Below are positions 1 through 7,923 of a stretch of 64,000 nucleotides of DNA, in pieces. The stretch is from Krasilnikovia cinnamomea (GTDB lineage Bacteria; Actinomycetota; Actinomycetes; Mycobacteriales; Micromonosporaceae). A program made the position numbers and the translations under genes. The notes below the pieces were generated by a model. It did no database searches. It saw nothing but the letters and a program-made list of their open reading frames with translations, and was not told the origin of the DNA. The stretch is taken from NCBI RefSeq assembly GCF_004217545.1, contig NZ_SHKY01000001.1:2604001-2668000 (forward strand), written 5' to 3'. How positions within the stretch are numbered: the first letter of the stretch is position 1; every line of letters starts with the position of its first letter.

Positions 1-361
1 CGCTGAGCGTCACCGGGTCGGGCCGGTCCGCACACGGCACCGCGCGACCGGTGTCGTTGCCGGAGGTGCTGAGCCGCACCCGGACCTGCCCCTGCCCGGC
101 ACACACCATCGTCAGCGTGAACGTGCCGCCCGCCACGGCCGCCTCCCGCCGCGCGGTCCTGCCCGGGGGCAGCACCAGGGTGTCCGCCTGGACCTGCGGC
201 GTCGCGTCCGGCACCAGGCGCGTCACGACGTCCTGCCAGCCCGCCACCCGGGGATCGGCGTCGGCGTGGGGGGCCGCGCGGACCCACCACACGGCACCGG
301 CGACGAGCAGCGCCACGGCGAGGGCGTACAGCTGCACGCCACGGGCCCGGTCGCCGGTCAT
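1..361 (-). CDS. Membrane-anchored hypothetical protein (3' end outside window)
   Basis: The reading frame opens with ATG at 361 and runs off the left edge, so only about 120 residues are visible. Residues 10-28 form a hydrophobic segment (LYALAVALLVAGAVWW), suggesting an N-terminal membrane anchor or uncleaved signal. The rest looks extracytoplasmic, with two cysteines about 30 residues apart and beta-strand-like composition. An adjacent in-frame GTG at 364 could also serve as start. It follows the polyketide synthase gene by about 28 bases in the same direction and may be co-transcribed with it. I do not recognise the family. Confidence 0.55.
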   Translation of the reverse strand, partial: MTGDRARGVQLYALAVALLVAGAVWWVRAAPHADADPRVAGWQDVVTRLVPDATPQVQADTLVLPPGRTARREAAVAGGTFTLTMVCAGQGQVRVRLSTSGNDTGRAVPCADRPDPVTLS

Positions 362-389
362 CACGACCGGGTCTCGCCGCAGATTTTCA

Positions 390-1454
390 TCAGGTGACCT
401 TATGTCGTTCGAGCAGCGCCACGTACAGGGTCAGTCCGGGGCCGAAGGCCAGCATCAGCACGCGCGGCGGGGGTTCGGCCCGGCGGCGCAGCGCGTCCAG
501 CACCAGCAGCACGGTCGGTGAGGAGCAGTTCCCGTACGTGGCCAGCACGTCGCGCGACGCGGCGAGGTCGGCGTCGGAGAGCTCCAGCCGGTCCTGCACC
601 ACGTCGAGGATCTTGGGGCCACCCGGGTGCACCGCCCAGCCGGGCACGTCGCCGACCGTGAGGCCGCGCCGGGCCAGCACGTCGTCGACCAGGCCCCGGA
701 CGTGCAACGACAGCACCTGCGGCACCCGGGCGGACAGGCCCATGCGAAAGCCCAGGTCCGTGACGTCCCAGGTCATGTGGTCGGCGGTGGTCGCGTCCGT
801 CACGGCGGCCACCTCGGTCACCGCGTACCCGGACCGGCCGTCACCCGGGGTGAGCACGACGGCGGCCGCCGCGTCCGAGAACAGCGCGTGCGAGACGATC
901 TGCTGCATGTCCGCCCGGGTCTCCGCGGGCTGCAGGTGCAGGCTGGTCAGCTCGGCGCAGAGCAGCAGCGCGGGGCGGCCACGGGCCACCACGAAGTCGG
1001 CCACCGAGCCCAGGCCCGGCAGCGCCGCGTAACAACCCATGTGGCCCACGAACAGGCGCTGGACGTGCGGCGACATGCCCGTGTCCCGGGCCAGCAGGAT
1101 GTCCAGGCCGGGGGTGGCGTAGCCGGTGCACGAGCAGACCGCGAACAGGCCCAGCTCCTCGGCGCCCACCCCGGCGTCGGTCAGCGCCCGGCCGACCGCC
1201 TCCTTGCCCAACGGCACGGCCTCGACCTGATAGCGGCGCATCCGCCGCTCCGTGGACCAGTCGGACACGTCCTCCAGCAGCGGGCTCACCGCGGCCTGCC
1301 GGGTACGCACCCCGGAGTTGGCGAAGATCCGCTGGGCCAGCCCACGGCGGCCGCCGTGGTAGCGCTCGGCGAAGTAGCCCTCCCACAGCTCGTCCTGCAC
1401 GGCGGACGGCGGCAGCGCCGTGCCGAGTCCGGCGATCGTTGCGCTCCGGTTCAC
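390..1454 (-). CDS. Type III polyketide synthase (chalcone-synthase-like, likely alkylresorcinol-forming)
   Basis: This 354-residue protein has the thiolase fold of type III polyketide synthases. The expected catalytic triad is visible: Cys141 in GHMGCYAALPGL, His276 in AVHPGG and Asn309 in YGNCSSPT. Such enzymes condense a CoA starter, often a fatty acyl-CoA in actinobacteria, with malonyl-CoA and cyclise the product to resorcinols or pyrones. It is the last of three minus-strand genes (methyltransferase, flavoenzyme, synthase), 57 bases after the flavoenzyme, with a divergent UbiA prenyltransferase. That gene set resembles the agq cluster of Actinoplanes missouriensis, which makes prenylated alkyl methoxyhydroquinones. 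The start is GTG. The starter unit cannot be read from the sequence. Confidence 0.9.
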   Translation of the reverse strand: MNRSATIAGLGTALPPSAVQDELWEGYFAERYHGGRRGLAQRIFANSGVRTRQAAVSPLLEDVSDWSTERRMRRYQVEAVPLGKEAVGRALTDAGVGAEELGLFAVCSCTGYATPGLDILLARDTGMSPHVQRLFVGHMGCYAALPGLGSVADFVVARGRPALLLCAELTSLHLQPAETRADMQQIVSHALFSDAAAAVVLTPGDGRSGYAVTEVAAVTDATTADHMTWDVTDLGFRMGLSARVPQVLSLHVRGLVDDVLARRGLTVGDVPGWAVHPGGPKILDVVQDRLELSDADLAASRDVLATYGNCSSPTVLLVLDALRRRAEPPPRVLMLAFGPGLTLYVALLERHKVT

Positions 1455-1511
1455 CTGTCTGCCTCCCCAGGCTGACGTCCCCGCCCTGACCTACCCATCG
1501 CCGGCCGCCAC

Positions 1512-2666
1512 TCACCAGCGCGGCGCACTGCCGTCGGTGTCCGGATCACCCCCGATCGCGTCGACGCCGAGCCAGTCCGCGCACACATCCGACGTCGCGG
1601 GCTGCAGCGAGCCCGCGCGGGCGTCCCGGTACAGGCGCTCCAGGGGATGTCCGCGGCGCATCGCCGAGGTGCCCGCCGCCTCGAGCATCGACGCCGCCAC
1701 GTCGGCCGCCGTCGTCCCCGCGATGAGCTTCGCCCGCCACACCCACCGGTTGGTCTCGGCGTCGCCCGGCGCCTCGTCGACCCGGCGGGCCGCCTCCATG
1801 ACGGCCAGGTGGGCGGCGGCCACGGCCGCGTCCGCCCGGCCGATCCGGGCCCGTACGGCCGGCAGGTGCCCGAGCTTGCGCTCCGTCACGTGGGTCACCG
1901 CGGCGTCCACGGCCGCCCGGGCCACCCCCACGTACACCGCCGCGTAGCTGGCCACCATCCAGTGCGGGGCGAGCTGCGCCACCACCAGGGCCAGCCCCTC
2001 CACCCCGCCGAGCAGCGCCCCTTCCGGCACGGTCACGTCGACGTGCAGGTCGTGGGAACCGGTCGCGCGCATCCCCAGCGCGTCCCAGGTCGGCTCGACC
2101 CGCAGCCCGTCGCCCGCGGGCACCAGGAACTGCGACACCTGCGCCGGGTCGGCCGCGCTGCGGGCCGCGATCAGGTACGCGTCGGCGTGGCCCGCGCCGG
2201 AACAGAACGTCTTGGCGCCGGTGATGCGGAAGCCGCCGCCGGCCCGGGTGTAGGTGGTGCTCAGTTGGGAGAGCCGGGAGCCGGCGCCGCGTTCGCTCAT
2301 CGCGACCGCGTACCAGCTGCCCAGGGCGGCGGCGGCGAGGTGGTCGTCGCGGGCCCGCAGCGCTTCCGGTGGCAGGCCCAGCGCGTCGGCGAGGTCGTCG
2401 GTGACCCCGGCGAGGGCGCCGGTCACCGAGGCGTGCATGTTGAAGATCAACGCGGTGGCGCCGTTGCCCCGGGCCAGCTCGTACGCGACCGCCGCGTAGT
2501 CCGCGAAGCCCGCCCCGGCGCCGCCGAGCCGGGCCGGGACCATCAGGCCGAACAGGCCCGCGCGCCGCAGGTCGGCGAAGTCGTCCGCCGGGAACGAGCC
2601 GTCCCGGTCATGCCGCGCTGCCCGGGCGGCGAACCGGGGCGCCAGCCGTCGCGCCTCGTCGATCAT
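1512..2666 (-). CDS. Acyl-CoA dehydrogenase-fold flavoprotein, probable ring hydroxylase
   Basis: The 384-residue protein has the acyl-CoA dehydrogenase architecture: an alpha-helical N-domain (DFADLRRAGLFGLMVPARLGG), a central beta domain (ITGAKTFCSGAGHADAYLIAA) and a C-terminal helical bundle. The C-terminal motif HPLERLYRDARAGSLQP is typical of the Acyl-CoA_dh_2 branch, which includes flavin-dependent monooxygenases as well as dehydrogenases. Between a resorcinol-type synthase and a methyltransferase, ring hydroxylation to a hydroquinone is the most economical role; this is inference. The ATG at 2666 overlaps the TGA of the upstream methyltransferase (ATGA), implying translational coupling. 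The frame stays open further upstream, but that part is the shadow of the methyltransferase gene. Confidence 0.85.
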   Translation of the reverse strand: MIDEARRLAPRFAARAARHDRDGSFPADDFADLRRAGLFGLMVPARLGGAGAGFADYAAVAYELARGNGATALIFNMHASVTGALAGVTDDLADALGLPPEALRARDDHLAAAALGSWYAVAMSERGAGSRLSQLSTTYTRAGGGFRITGAKTFCSGAGHADAYLIAARSAADPAQVSQFLVPAGDGLRVEPTWDALGMRATGSHDLHVDVTVPEGALLGGVEGLALVVAQLAPHWMVASYAAVYVGVARAAVDAAVTHVTERKLGHLPAVRARIGRADAAVAAAHLAVMEAARRVDEAPGDAETNRWVWRAKLIAGTTAADVAASMLEAAGTSAMRRGHPLERLYRDARAGSLQPATSDVCADWLGVDAIGGDPDTDGSAPRW

Positions 2667-3418
2667 CACGCCGCTCCCGTCTTGGTTCCACGCCCCTGGA
2701 AGAGCGCCTTGGTTCCACGACCCTGGAAGAGCACGGCCGTCGACCAGGTGGGCACGATCCGTCCCAGCGGGGCCCCGGCGTCGCGCCCCGCGCGGGCGCC
2801 GAGCCAGCGCAGCAGGCCGGTGGTGGTGGGCCGTACCCCGCGGACCCACAGCCGCACGCCGTGGCGGGCGAACTCGCCGGTCAGCACACCGGGGTCCACG
2901 AACAGGGCCGGGTCGTGAATGCCGGGCGGCGCGACACCCAGCCACTCACCCAGGGTCACGATGACGAGCCGGGCCAGCGCGGTGTCGTTGACCGTGTCCA
3001 GCACGACCAGCCCGCCGGGCCGCAGTACCCGGGACAGCTCCGCCACGGTCGCGCCCAGGTCGGTGACGTGTTCGAGGATCTCGCCGGCCACCACCACGTC
3101 GGCGCACCCGGTGGCCAGCGGCAGCGCGGTCACGTCACCGGCCAGCGGGGTGACGCCGTGGGTCGCGGCCTGGGCCAGCCCGCTCCGGCGCAGGTCCACG
3201 CCGACGTGCCGGTAGCCGAGCCCGCGGACGTGCGGGGCCAGCAGGCCGCCACCGCATCCGGCGTCGAGAAGCACCGCGCCGGGCCGGGCCGCCGGGGGCA
3301 CCAGCGCGGCGCGGGCGGCCGCCAGCCAGTGCAGGATCTCGAAGTCGCCGCCGGGGCGCCACCACTCGCACGCCAGTTCGTCGTATTGACGTGGATCGTT
3401 GCGCTCGATCGACCGCAT
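2666..3418 (-). CDS. UbiG-like class I SAM-dependent O-methyltransferase
   Basis: The 250-residue protein begins with NDPRQYDELACEWW, the N-terminal signature of UbiG-type quinone O-methyltransferases. The SAM-binding motif I is LDAGCGGGLL and a post-motif LRPGGLVVLDT follows. It probably methylates a phenolic product of the neighbouring type III polyketide synthase. I chose the ATG at 3418; an ATG at 3466 adds 16 residues but overlaps the start codon of the divergent prenyltransferase, leaving no promoter. The C-terminus carries a duplicated nonapeptide (LFQGRGTK twice) created by a 27-bp tandem repeat. The stop overlaps the start of the flavoenzyme gene. Confidence 0.85.
   Translation of the reverse strand: MRSIERNDPRQYDELACEWWRPGGDFEILHWLAAARAALVPPAARPGAVLLDAGCGGGLLAPHVRGLGYRHVGVDLRRSGLAQAATHGVTPLAGDVTALPLATGCADVVVAGEILEHVTDLGATVAELSRVLRPGGLVVLDTVNDTALARLVIVTLGEWLGVAPPGIHDPALFVDPGVLTGEFARHGVRLWVRGVRPTTTGLLRWLGARAGRDAGAPLGRIVPTWSTAVLFQGRGTKALFQGRGTKTGAA
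2681..2734. repeat. 27-bp tandem duplication in the methyltransferase 3' end
   Basis: Two adjacent 27-bp units (2681-2707 and 2708-2734) differ at two positions. They lie in frame and duplicate nine residues (ALFQGRGTK) just before the methyltransferase stop codon. This looks like a recent slippage or unequal-exchange duplication; no regulatory meaning is evident. Confidence 0.9.
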
Positions 3419-3429
3419 GCGATCGAGCG
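3402..3429. promoter_or_regulatory. Perfect 10-bp inverted repeat between divergent biosynthetic genes (candidate operator)
   Basis: The arms CGCTCGATCG (3402-3411) and CGATCGAGCG (3420-3429) are perfect inverted repeats with an 8-nt spacer. The palindrome covers the probable methyltransferase start codon (3416-3418) and lies 35 bases before the prenyltransferase start. Size and symmetry fit a dimeric TetR- or GntR-type repressor controlling both divergent units. No such regulator gene is visible nearby. Confidence 0.5.
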
Positions 3430-3464
3430 TGGCATGTCGATCGCCGAACCACCACACTGCTGTC

Positions 3465-4292
3465 ATGTCGCGCGCGTTAGCCCTGTTACGGGCCAGTCAC
3501 CCCGAACCGGGCGGCGCGGTGACCGCCGCCATGACTCTGCTGGCGGTCGGCGTGGGGCACCGGGGCTGGTCCCTGGGCGGCGTGGCGGCGGCAGTCGGGG
3601 CCACCCAACTCTCGGTGGGCTGGGTCAACGACTGGCTCGACGCCGACCGGGACCGGCGCACCGGGCGCACCGACAAGCCGGTCGCCACGGGCGCGGTGGA
3701 CCGCCGTACGGTCGGGCTGGCCGGGCTGGCCGCGTCGCTGGCGGTGCCGGTGCTCGGGCTGCCGTTCGGCGCGGCGGCGGCGGTGTGCATCACGCTCGTC
3801 GGGATCTTCGCGCTGCTCTACGACTGGCCACTGAAGTCCACCCCGCTGTCGGTGGTGCCGTACCTGGTGGCGTTCGGGCTGCTGCCGGCGTTCGTGGTGC
3901 TGGCGCTGCCGGGCAGCCCGTCGCCGCCGGTCTGGCTGGTGGTGGCGGGCAGCCTGCTCGGCGGCGGGGCACATTTCGCGAACGTCCTGCCGGACCTGGC
4001 CGACGACGCCGCGACCGGCGTGCGCGGGCTACCGCACCGGCTCGGCCCCGTCGGCTCCCAGCTGGCGGCCGCCGGGCTGCTGCTGGCCGCGACGCTCACC
4101 CTGGTGTTCGGGCCGCCCGGCCCGCCGTCGTGGGCGGGCCTGGCCGCGGCGGGCGCGGCCGTCGTGATCCTGCCCCTGGGCTGGTACGCGGGCACCCGCT
4201 CGCGCGGGCGTCCGGTGGCGATGTTCCGGGCCGTCATCGTGGTGGCGCTCTGCGACGTGCTGCTGCTCATCGCCAGCGGGCGCGTGGTGTGA
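3465..4292 (+). CDS. UbiA-family prenyltransferase
   Basis: This is a 275-residue, very hydrophobic protein with about eight to nine membrane segments. The first UbiA aspartate motif is NDWLDADRDRRTGRTDKP (Asp residues for Mg-prenyl-diphosphate binding), and a second Asp-rich region is NVLPDLADD. UbiA enzymes transfer an isoprenoid diphosphate to an aromatic or quinoid acceptor in the membrane. The divergent polyketide synthase, oxygenase and methyltransferase suggest that an alkyl-hydroquinone is prenylated. The ATG at 3465 is preferred over the frame's upstream ATG at 3399, whose extra residues are polar and unlike the family. Confidence 0.88.
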   Translation: MSRALALLRASHPEPGGAVTAAMTLLAVGVGHRGWSLGGVAAAVGATQLSVGWVNDWLDADRDRRTGRTDKPVATGAVDRRTVGLAGLAASLAVPVLGLPFGAAAAVCITLVGIFALLYDWPLKSTPLSVVPYLVAFGLLPAFVVLALPGSPSPPVWLVVAGSLLGGGAHFANVLPDLADDAATGVRGLPHRLGPVGSQLAAAGLLLAATLTLVFGPPGPPSWAGLAAAGAAVVILPLGWYAGTRSRGRPVAMFRAVIVVALCDVLLLIASGRVV

Positions 4293-4390
4293 CCGGGTGG
4301 TGTGAATGGACGGGTCGGCGTACGGCCCGGATCACCGCCCTCTAGGCTGGCGTCAGGTTGGTCGGAGCCCCCGTTTGTTGGAGGACTGAG

Positions 4391-5122
4391 ATGCGCTCGC
4401 TGGGAACCCGCCGTGTCGCCCGCGCCCTGGGTGCCGTCACGGTGGCCGCCGTGGCGCTCACCGGGTGCAGCGCCGGTCAGGTCGCCGAGACGGCCCTCAA
4501 GCAGCCCGGCACGTTCGGTGTCAACACGCAGAACTCCAACGGCAGCGTGCTCATCCGCGGACTCGCGGTCACGTACAACAGCCCCGAGGGCTTCAAGGCG
4601 GGCGGCAACGCTCCGCTGGAGCTCAACCTCTTCAACCAGACCCCGCAGCCGGTGACCGTGACGGTCAGCAGCGCGCCGCCGATGACGCCGGACCCGACCG
4701 CCCAGGTGGTCTACGCCCGTTCGGTCGGCCTGTTCGGTGGCACCCCCGCAGCCATCGCCTCGGACCAGCCCGCCACCAAGCCTGCCGTCGCCACCCCGGT
4801 GCCCGCCAGCGCGCCCGCCGTCGCCAGCCCGGCCCCGGGTGGCAGCGCTGCGGCGGTGCCCGCCGCAGCGGCGCAGCCCGCACGGCTGACCATCCCGCCG
4901 CTCAGCTTCCTGTCCTTCCAGCCCGGCCACGTCCCGCAGCTGCAGGCGGTCGGCCTGGCGGCACCGCTGAAGCCCGGCAACTCGGTGAATCTCGTCTTCG
5001 AGTTCAGCAACGGCGCGCAGCCGCTGGCCGTGCCCGCCCCGATGAGCGTGCCGTTCTCGCCGGCTTCGCGCGCCCCGGCGCAGCCCATCGAGGACGTCGA
5101 GGGTCCCGCCGAGCACGAGTGA
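4391..5122 (+). CDS. lpqE: LpqE-like lipoprotein
   Basis: The product is 243 residues with a type II signal peptide ending in the lipobox LTGC, so it should be exported and lipid-anchored. The middle contains a Pro/Ala-rich linker (about residues 115-160). Flanking beta-rich parts (NAPLELNLFNQTPQPVTVTV; LSFLSFQPGHVPQLQAVGL) resemble the periplasmic copper-chaperone-like fold seen in mycobacterial LpqE. In M. tuberculosis lpqE (Rv3584) directly precedes radA (Rv3585), the same order as here. A good ribosome site GGAGG precedes the ATG, and TAGGCT at 4343 is a plausible -10. The biochemical role is not established, and I see no clear copper ligand set. Confidence 0.75.
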   Translation: MRSLGTRRVARALGAVTVAAVALTGCSAGQVAETALKQPGTFGVNTQNSNGSVLIRGLAVTYNSPEGFKAGGNAPLELNLFNQTPQPVTVTVSSAPPMTPDPTAQVVYARSVGLFGGTPAAIASDQPATKPAVATPVPASAPAVASPAPGGSAAAVPAAAAQPARLTIPPLSFLSFQPGHVPQLQAVGLAAPLKPGNSVNLVFEFSNGAQPLAVPAPMSVPFSPASRAPAQPIEDVEGPAEHE

Positions 5123-5180
5123 CCTCGTGGCCCGGCGGCACCCGCACGGAAACGTCAGAGGCTGCCGCTAGCGTGGCCGC

Positions 5181-6629
5181 GTGACCACCTCCCGGACAGC
5201 CAACAGTCAGGCCAGGTCGGCCAGGTCGGCCAAGCCCGCCTTCGTCTGCGACGCCTGCGGCCACCAGCCGCCGAAGTGGCTGGGCCGCTGCCCGGAGTGC
5301 GGCGAGTGGGGCTCCGTCATCGAGTCCACGGTGACCGGTGCCGTGGTCTCGGGGCGGGTGGTCAGTTCGCGCATCCCGTCCGAGCCGGCCCGGCCGATCG
5401 CCACGATCAGCGCCGCCCCGGCCCGGGCCGTGCCCACCGGGGTCGGCGAGCTCGACCGGGTGCTCGGCGGCGGTCTCGTGCCCGGCGCGGTGGTGCTGCT
5501 GGCGGGCGAGCCCGGGGTCGGCAAGTCGACGCTGCTGCTCGACGTCGCCCAGCAGTGGGCGGCGGGCGCCGGCACACCGTCCCTCGTGGTCAGCGGCGAG
5601 GAGTCGGTGAGCCAGGTGCGGCTGCGGGCCGAGCGGCTCGGCGCGCTCGACGAGCGGCTGTTCCTCGCCTCCGAGAGCGACCTCGGGGCGGTGCTGGGGC
5701 ACCTCGACGCGGTGCGGCCGGGGCTGCTCGTCCTCGACTCCGTCCAGACGATCTCGGCGCCGGGCACCGAGGGGGTGCCGGGCGGCGTCACCCAGGTGCG
5801 GGCGGTGACGGCGGCGCTGGTGGCGATCGCCAAGGAGCGCGGCGTCGCGACCGTCCTGGTCGGCCACGTCACGAAGGACGGCCAGGTGGCCGGCCCCCGC
5901 GTACTCGAACACCTGGTCGACGTCGTGCTGCACTTCGAGGGCGACAAGCACTCCTCGCTGCGGCTGGTACGCGGGGTGAAGAACCGCTTCGGCGCGGCCG
6001 ACGAGGTCGGGTGCTTCGAGATGCACGAGGGCGGCATCAGCAGCCTCGCCGACCCGTCCGGCCTCTTCCTCACCCGGTATGCGGAGCCGGTGCCCGGCAC
6101 CTGCGTCACGGTGGCGATGGAGGGGCGCCGGGCGCTGGTCACGGAGATCCAGGCGCTGATCGGCGCGGAGGTCAACGGCTCACCCCGGCGCACGGTGTCC
6201 GGGCTCGACAGTGCCCGGCTGGCCATGGTGCTGGCCGTACTGGAACGCCGTACCCAGCGGATGAAGCTGCACGACCGGGAGGTCTTCGCCGCCACCGTGG
6301 GCGGCATCCGGGTGGTCGAGCCCGCCGCCGACCTGGCCGTCGCGCTGGCCGTGGCCTCCGGCGGGCTCAACCTGGCGATGGCCCCGCACCTGGTGGCGAT
6401 CGGCGAGGTGGGCCTCACCGGGGAGGTGCGCCGGGTCGGGGCGGTGGGGCGCCGGCTGGCCGAGGCGGCCCGGCTGGGCTTCAAGTTCGCGCTGGTGCCA
6501 CCCGGGTGCGGGCCCGGCGCATCGGGCGGGACACCATCCGGCATGCGGGTCGAGGAGGTGGGCGATCTGCGTACGGCGCTGCAGTGGGCCGCCACCGCGT
6601 CCGCCTCCGTGGGAGATCACCAAGAGTGA
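5181..6629 (+). CDS. radA: DNA repair protein RadA
   Basis: RadA is a RecA-like, DnaB-related branch-migration factor in recombinational repair. The 482-residue protein shows all diagnostic parts. The N-terminal zinc finger uses Cys23, Cys26, Cys37 and Cys40. The Walker A motif GEPGVGKST is near residues 109-117, the RadA-specific KNRFG motif near 267-271, and a Lon-protease-like C-terminal domain follows. The start is GTG at 5181. disA follows 73 bases downstream, as in many actinobacteria and firmicutes; RadA is known in some species to restrain DisA activity. Confidence 0.97.
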   Translation: MTTSRTANSQARSARSAKPAFVCDACGHQPPKWLGRCPECGEWGSVIESTVTGAVVSGRVVSSRIPSEPARPIATISAAPARAVPTGVGELDRVLGGGLVPGAVVLLAGEPGVGKSTLLLDVAQQWAAGAGTPSLVVSGEESVSQVRLRAERLGALDERLFLASESDLGAVLGHLDAVRPGLLVLDSVQTISAPGTEGVPGGVTQVRAVTAALVAIAKERGVATVLVGHVTKDGQVAGPRVLEHLVDVVLHFEGDKHSSLRLVRGVKNRFGAADEVGCFEMHEGGISSLADPSGLFLTRYAEPVPGTCVTVAMEGRRALVTEIQALIGAEVNGSPRRTVSGLDSARLAMVLAVLERRTQRMKLHDREVFAATVGGIRVVEPAADLAVALAVASGGLNLAMAPHLVAIGEVGLTGEVRRVGAVGRRLAEAARLGFKFALVPPGCGPGASGGTPSGMRVEEVGDLRTALQWAATASASVGDHQE

Positions 6630-6682
6630 CCGCTCATCACGCTACGGAGCACAAGGCGCACCGCGCCTCGTTGCGCCGGATG

Positions 6683-6698
6683 ACAGTCCGTAGACTGT
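6683..6698. promoter_or_regulatory. Leaderless disA promoter with overlapping inverted repeat
   Basis: TAGACT at 6691-6696 is a good -10 hexamer lying 6 nt before the GTG start of disA, the spacing expected for a leaderless transcript. It is embedded in an inverted repeat, ACAGTC (6683-6688) and GACTGT (6693-6698), separated by 4 nt. A protein bound there would block RNA polymerase, so this is a candidate operator. Confidence 0.45.
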
Positions 6699-6702
6699 AC
6701 AG

Positions 6703-7908
6703 GTGCCGCTCGACCGCGATGCTCCGCATGACCGCCAGGGACCCAGGCAGACGGCTGCCGGCTCACCGCTGCGCGCCGGCGTCAACGGTTCTGCACCGCG
6801 CCCCGTCGTGCCCAGCTCTGCCGGCCTGACCGGAGGTAGCGTCATCGGCGACCCACTACGCGCCAACCTCGCGCTCATGGCCCCCGGCACCGCACTGCGC
6901 GACGGCCTCGAACGCATCCTGCGCGGCCGCACGGGCGCGCTGATCGTGCTCGGCTACGACGCGGTCGTGGAGACGATCTGCACCGGCGGCTTCGCGCTCG
7001 ACGTGGAATTCTCCGCCACCCGGCTGCGCGAGCTGTGCAAGATGGACGGTGCCGTGGTGCTCTCCAGCGACGGCACCCGCATCGTCCGCGCCGCGGTGCA
7101 CCTCATGCCCGACCCGAGCATCCCGTCGGAGGAGTCCGGCACCCGGCACCGCACCGCCGAGCGGGTGGCGAAGCAGTCCGGCTACCCGGTGATCTCCGTC
7201 AGCCAGTCGATGCACATCATCGGCCTGTACGTGAACGGCCAGCGGCACGTCCTGGACGACTCCGCCGCGATCCTGTCCCGCGCCAATCAGGCCCTGGCCA
7301 CCCTGGAGCGGTACAAGCTGCGCCTCGACGAGGTCTCCGGCACCCTCTCCGCGCTGGAGATCGAGGATCTGGTGACGGTCCGCGACGCGGTCGCCGTCGT
7401 GCAGCGCTTGGAGATGGTGCGCCGCATCGCGGACGAGATCTCGGGGTACGTGGTAGAGCTGGGCACCGACGGCCGCCTGCTGGCGTTGCAGCTCGACGAG
7501 CTGATGGCCGGCGTGGACGCCGACCGTACGCTGGTGATCCGCGACTACCTGCCCGCCGGGCGCAAGGCACGCACCCTGGACGAGGCGCTGGTCGAGCTGG
7601 ACCTGCTCAGCGCCACGGAGATGATCGACCTGGTGGCGGTCGCCAAGGCGATCGGATACCCGGGTTCCTCCGACGCGCTGGACGCGGCGGTCAGCCCGCG
7701 CGGATTCCGGCTGCTGGCCAAGGTGCCGCGCCTGCCCGCCCAGATCGTCGAACGGCTCGTGGTGCACTTCGGCAGCCTGCAGCGCCTGCTCGGCGCCACG
7801 GTCGAGGACCTGCAGACCGTCGAGGGAGTCGGGGACGCCCGGGCCCGCGGCGTCCGCGAGGGACTGTCCCGCCTCGCCGAGGCATCCATCCTCGAACGCT
7901 ACGTCTGA
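6703..7908 (+). CDS. disA: DNA integrity scanning protein DisA (diadenylate cyclase)
   Basis: DisA converts two ATP to c-di-AMP and scans DNA for branched structures. The 401-residue protein has the DAC domain with the catalytic DGA motif (KMDGAVVLS) and RHRTAER. A helical linker follows, then a C-terminal helix-hairpin-helix DNA-binding part ([19 protein letters not shown]). The first 45-50 residues, before [13 protein letters not shown], are a low-complexity extension relative to the usual start. The -10 spacing favours the GTG at 6703, but a shorter protein starting near 6844 is possible. It is very likely the source of c-di-AMP in this organism. Confidence 0.95.
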   Translation: MPLDRDAPHDRQGPRQTAAGSPLRAGVNGSAPRPVVPSSAGLTGGSVIGDPLRANLALMAPGTALRDGLERILRGRTGALIVLGYDAVVETICTGGFALDVEFSATRLRELCKMDGAVVLSSDGTRIVRAAVHLMPDPSIPSEESGTRHRTAERVAKQSGYPVISVSQSMHIIGLYVNGQRHVLDDSAAILSRANQALATLERYKLRLDEVSGTLSALEIEDLVTVRDAVAVVQRLEMVRRIADEISGYVVELGTDGRLLALQLDELMAGVDADRTLVIRDYLPAGRKARTLDEALVELDLLSATEMIDLVAVAKAIGYPGSSDALDAAVSPRGFRLLAKVPRLPAQIVERLVVHFGSLQRLLGATVEDLQTVEGVGDARARGVREGLSRLAEASILERYV

Positions 7909-7923
7909 GACCCCGGCTGGCGA

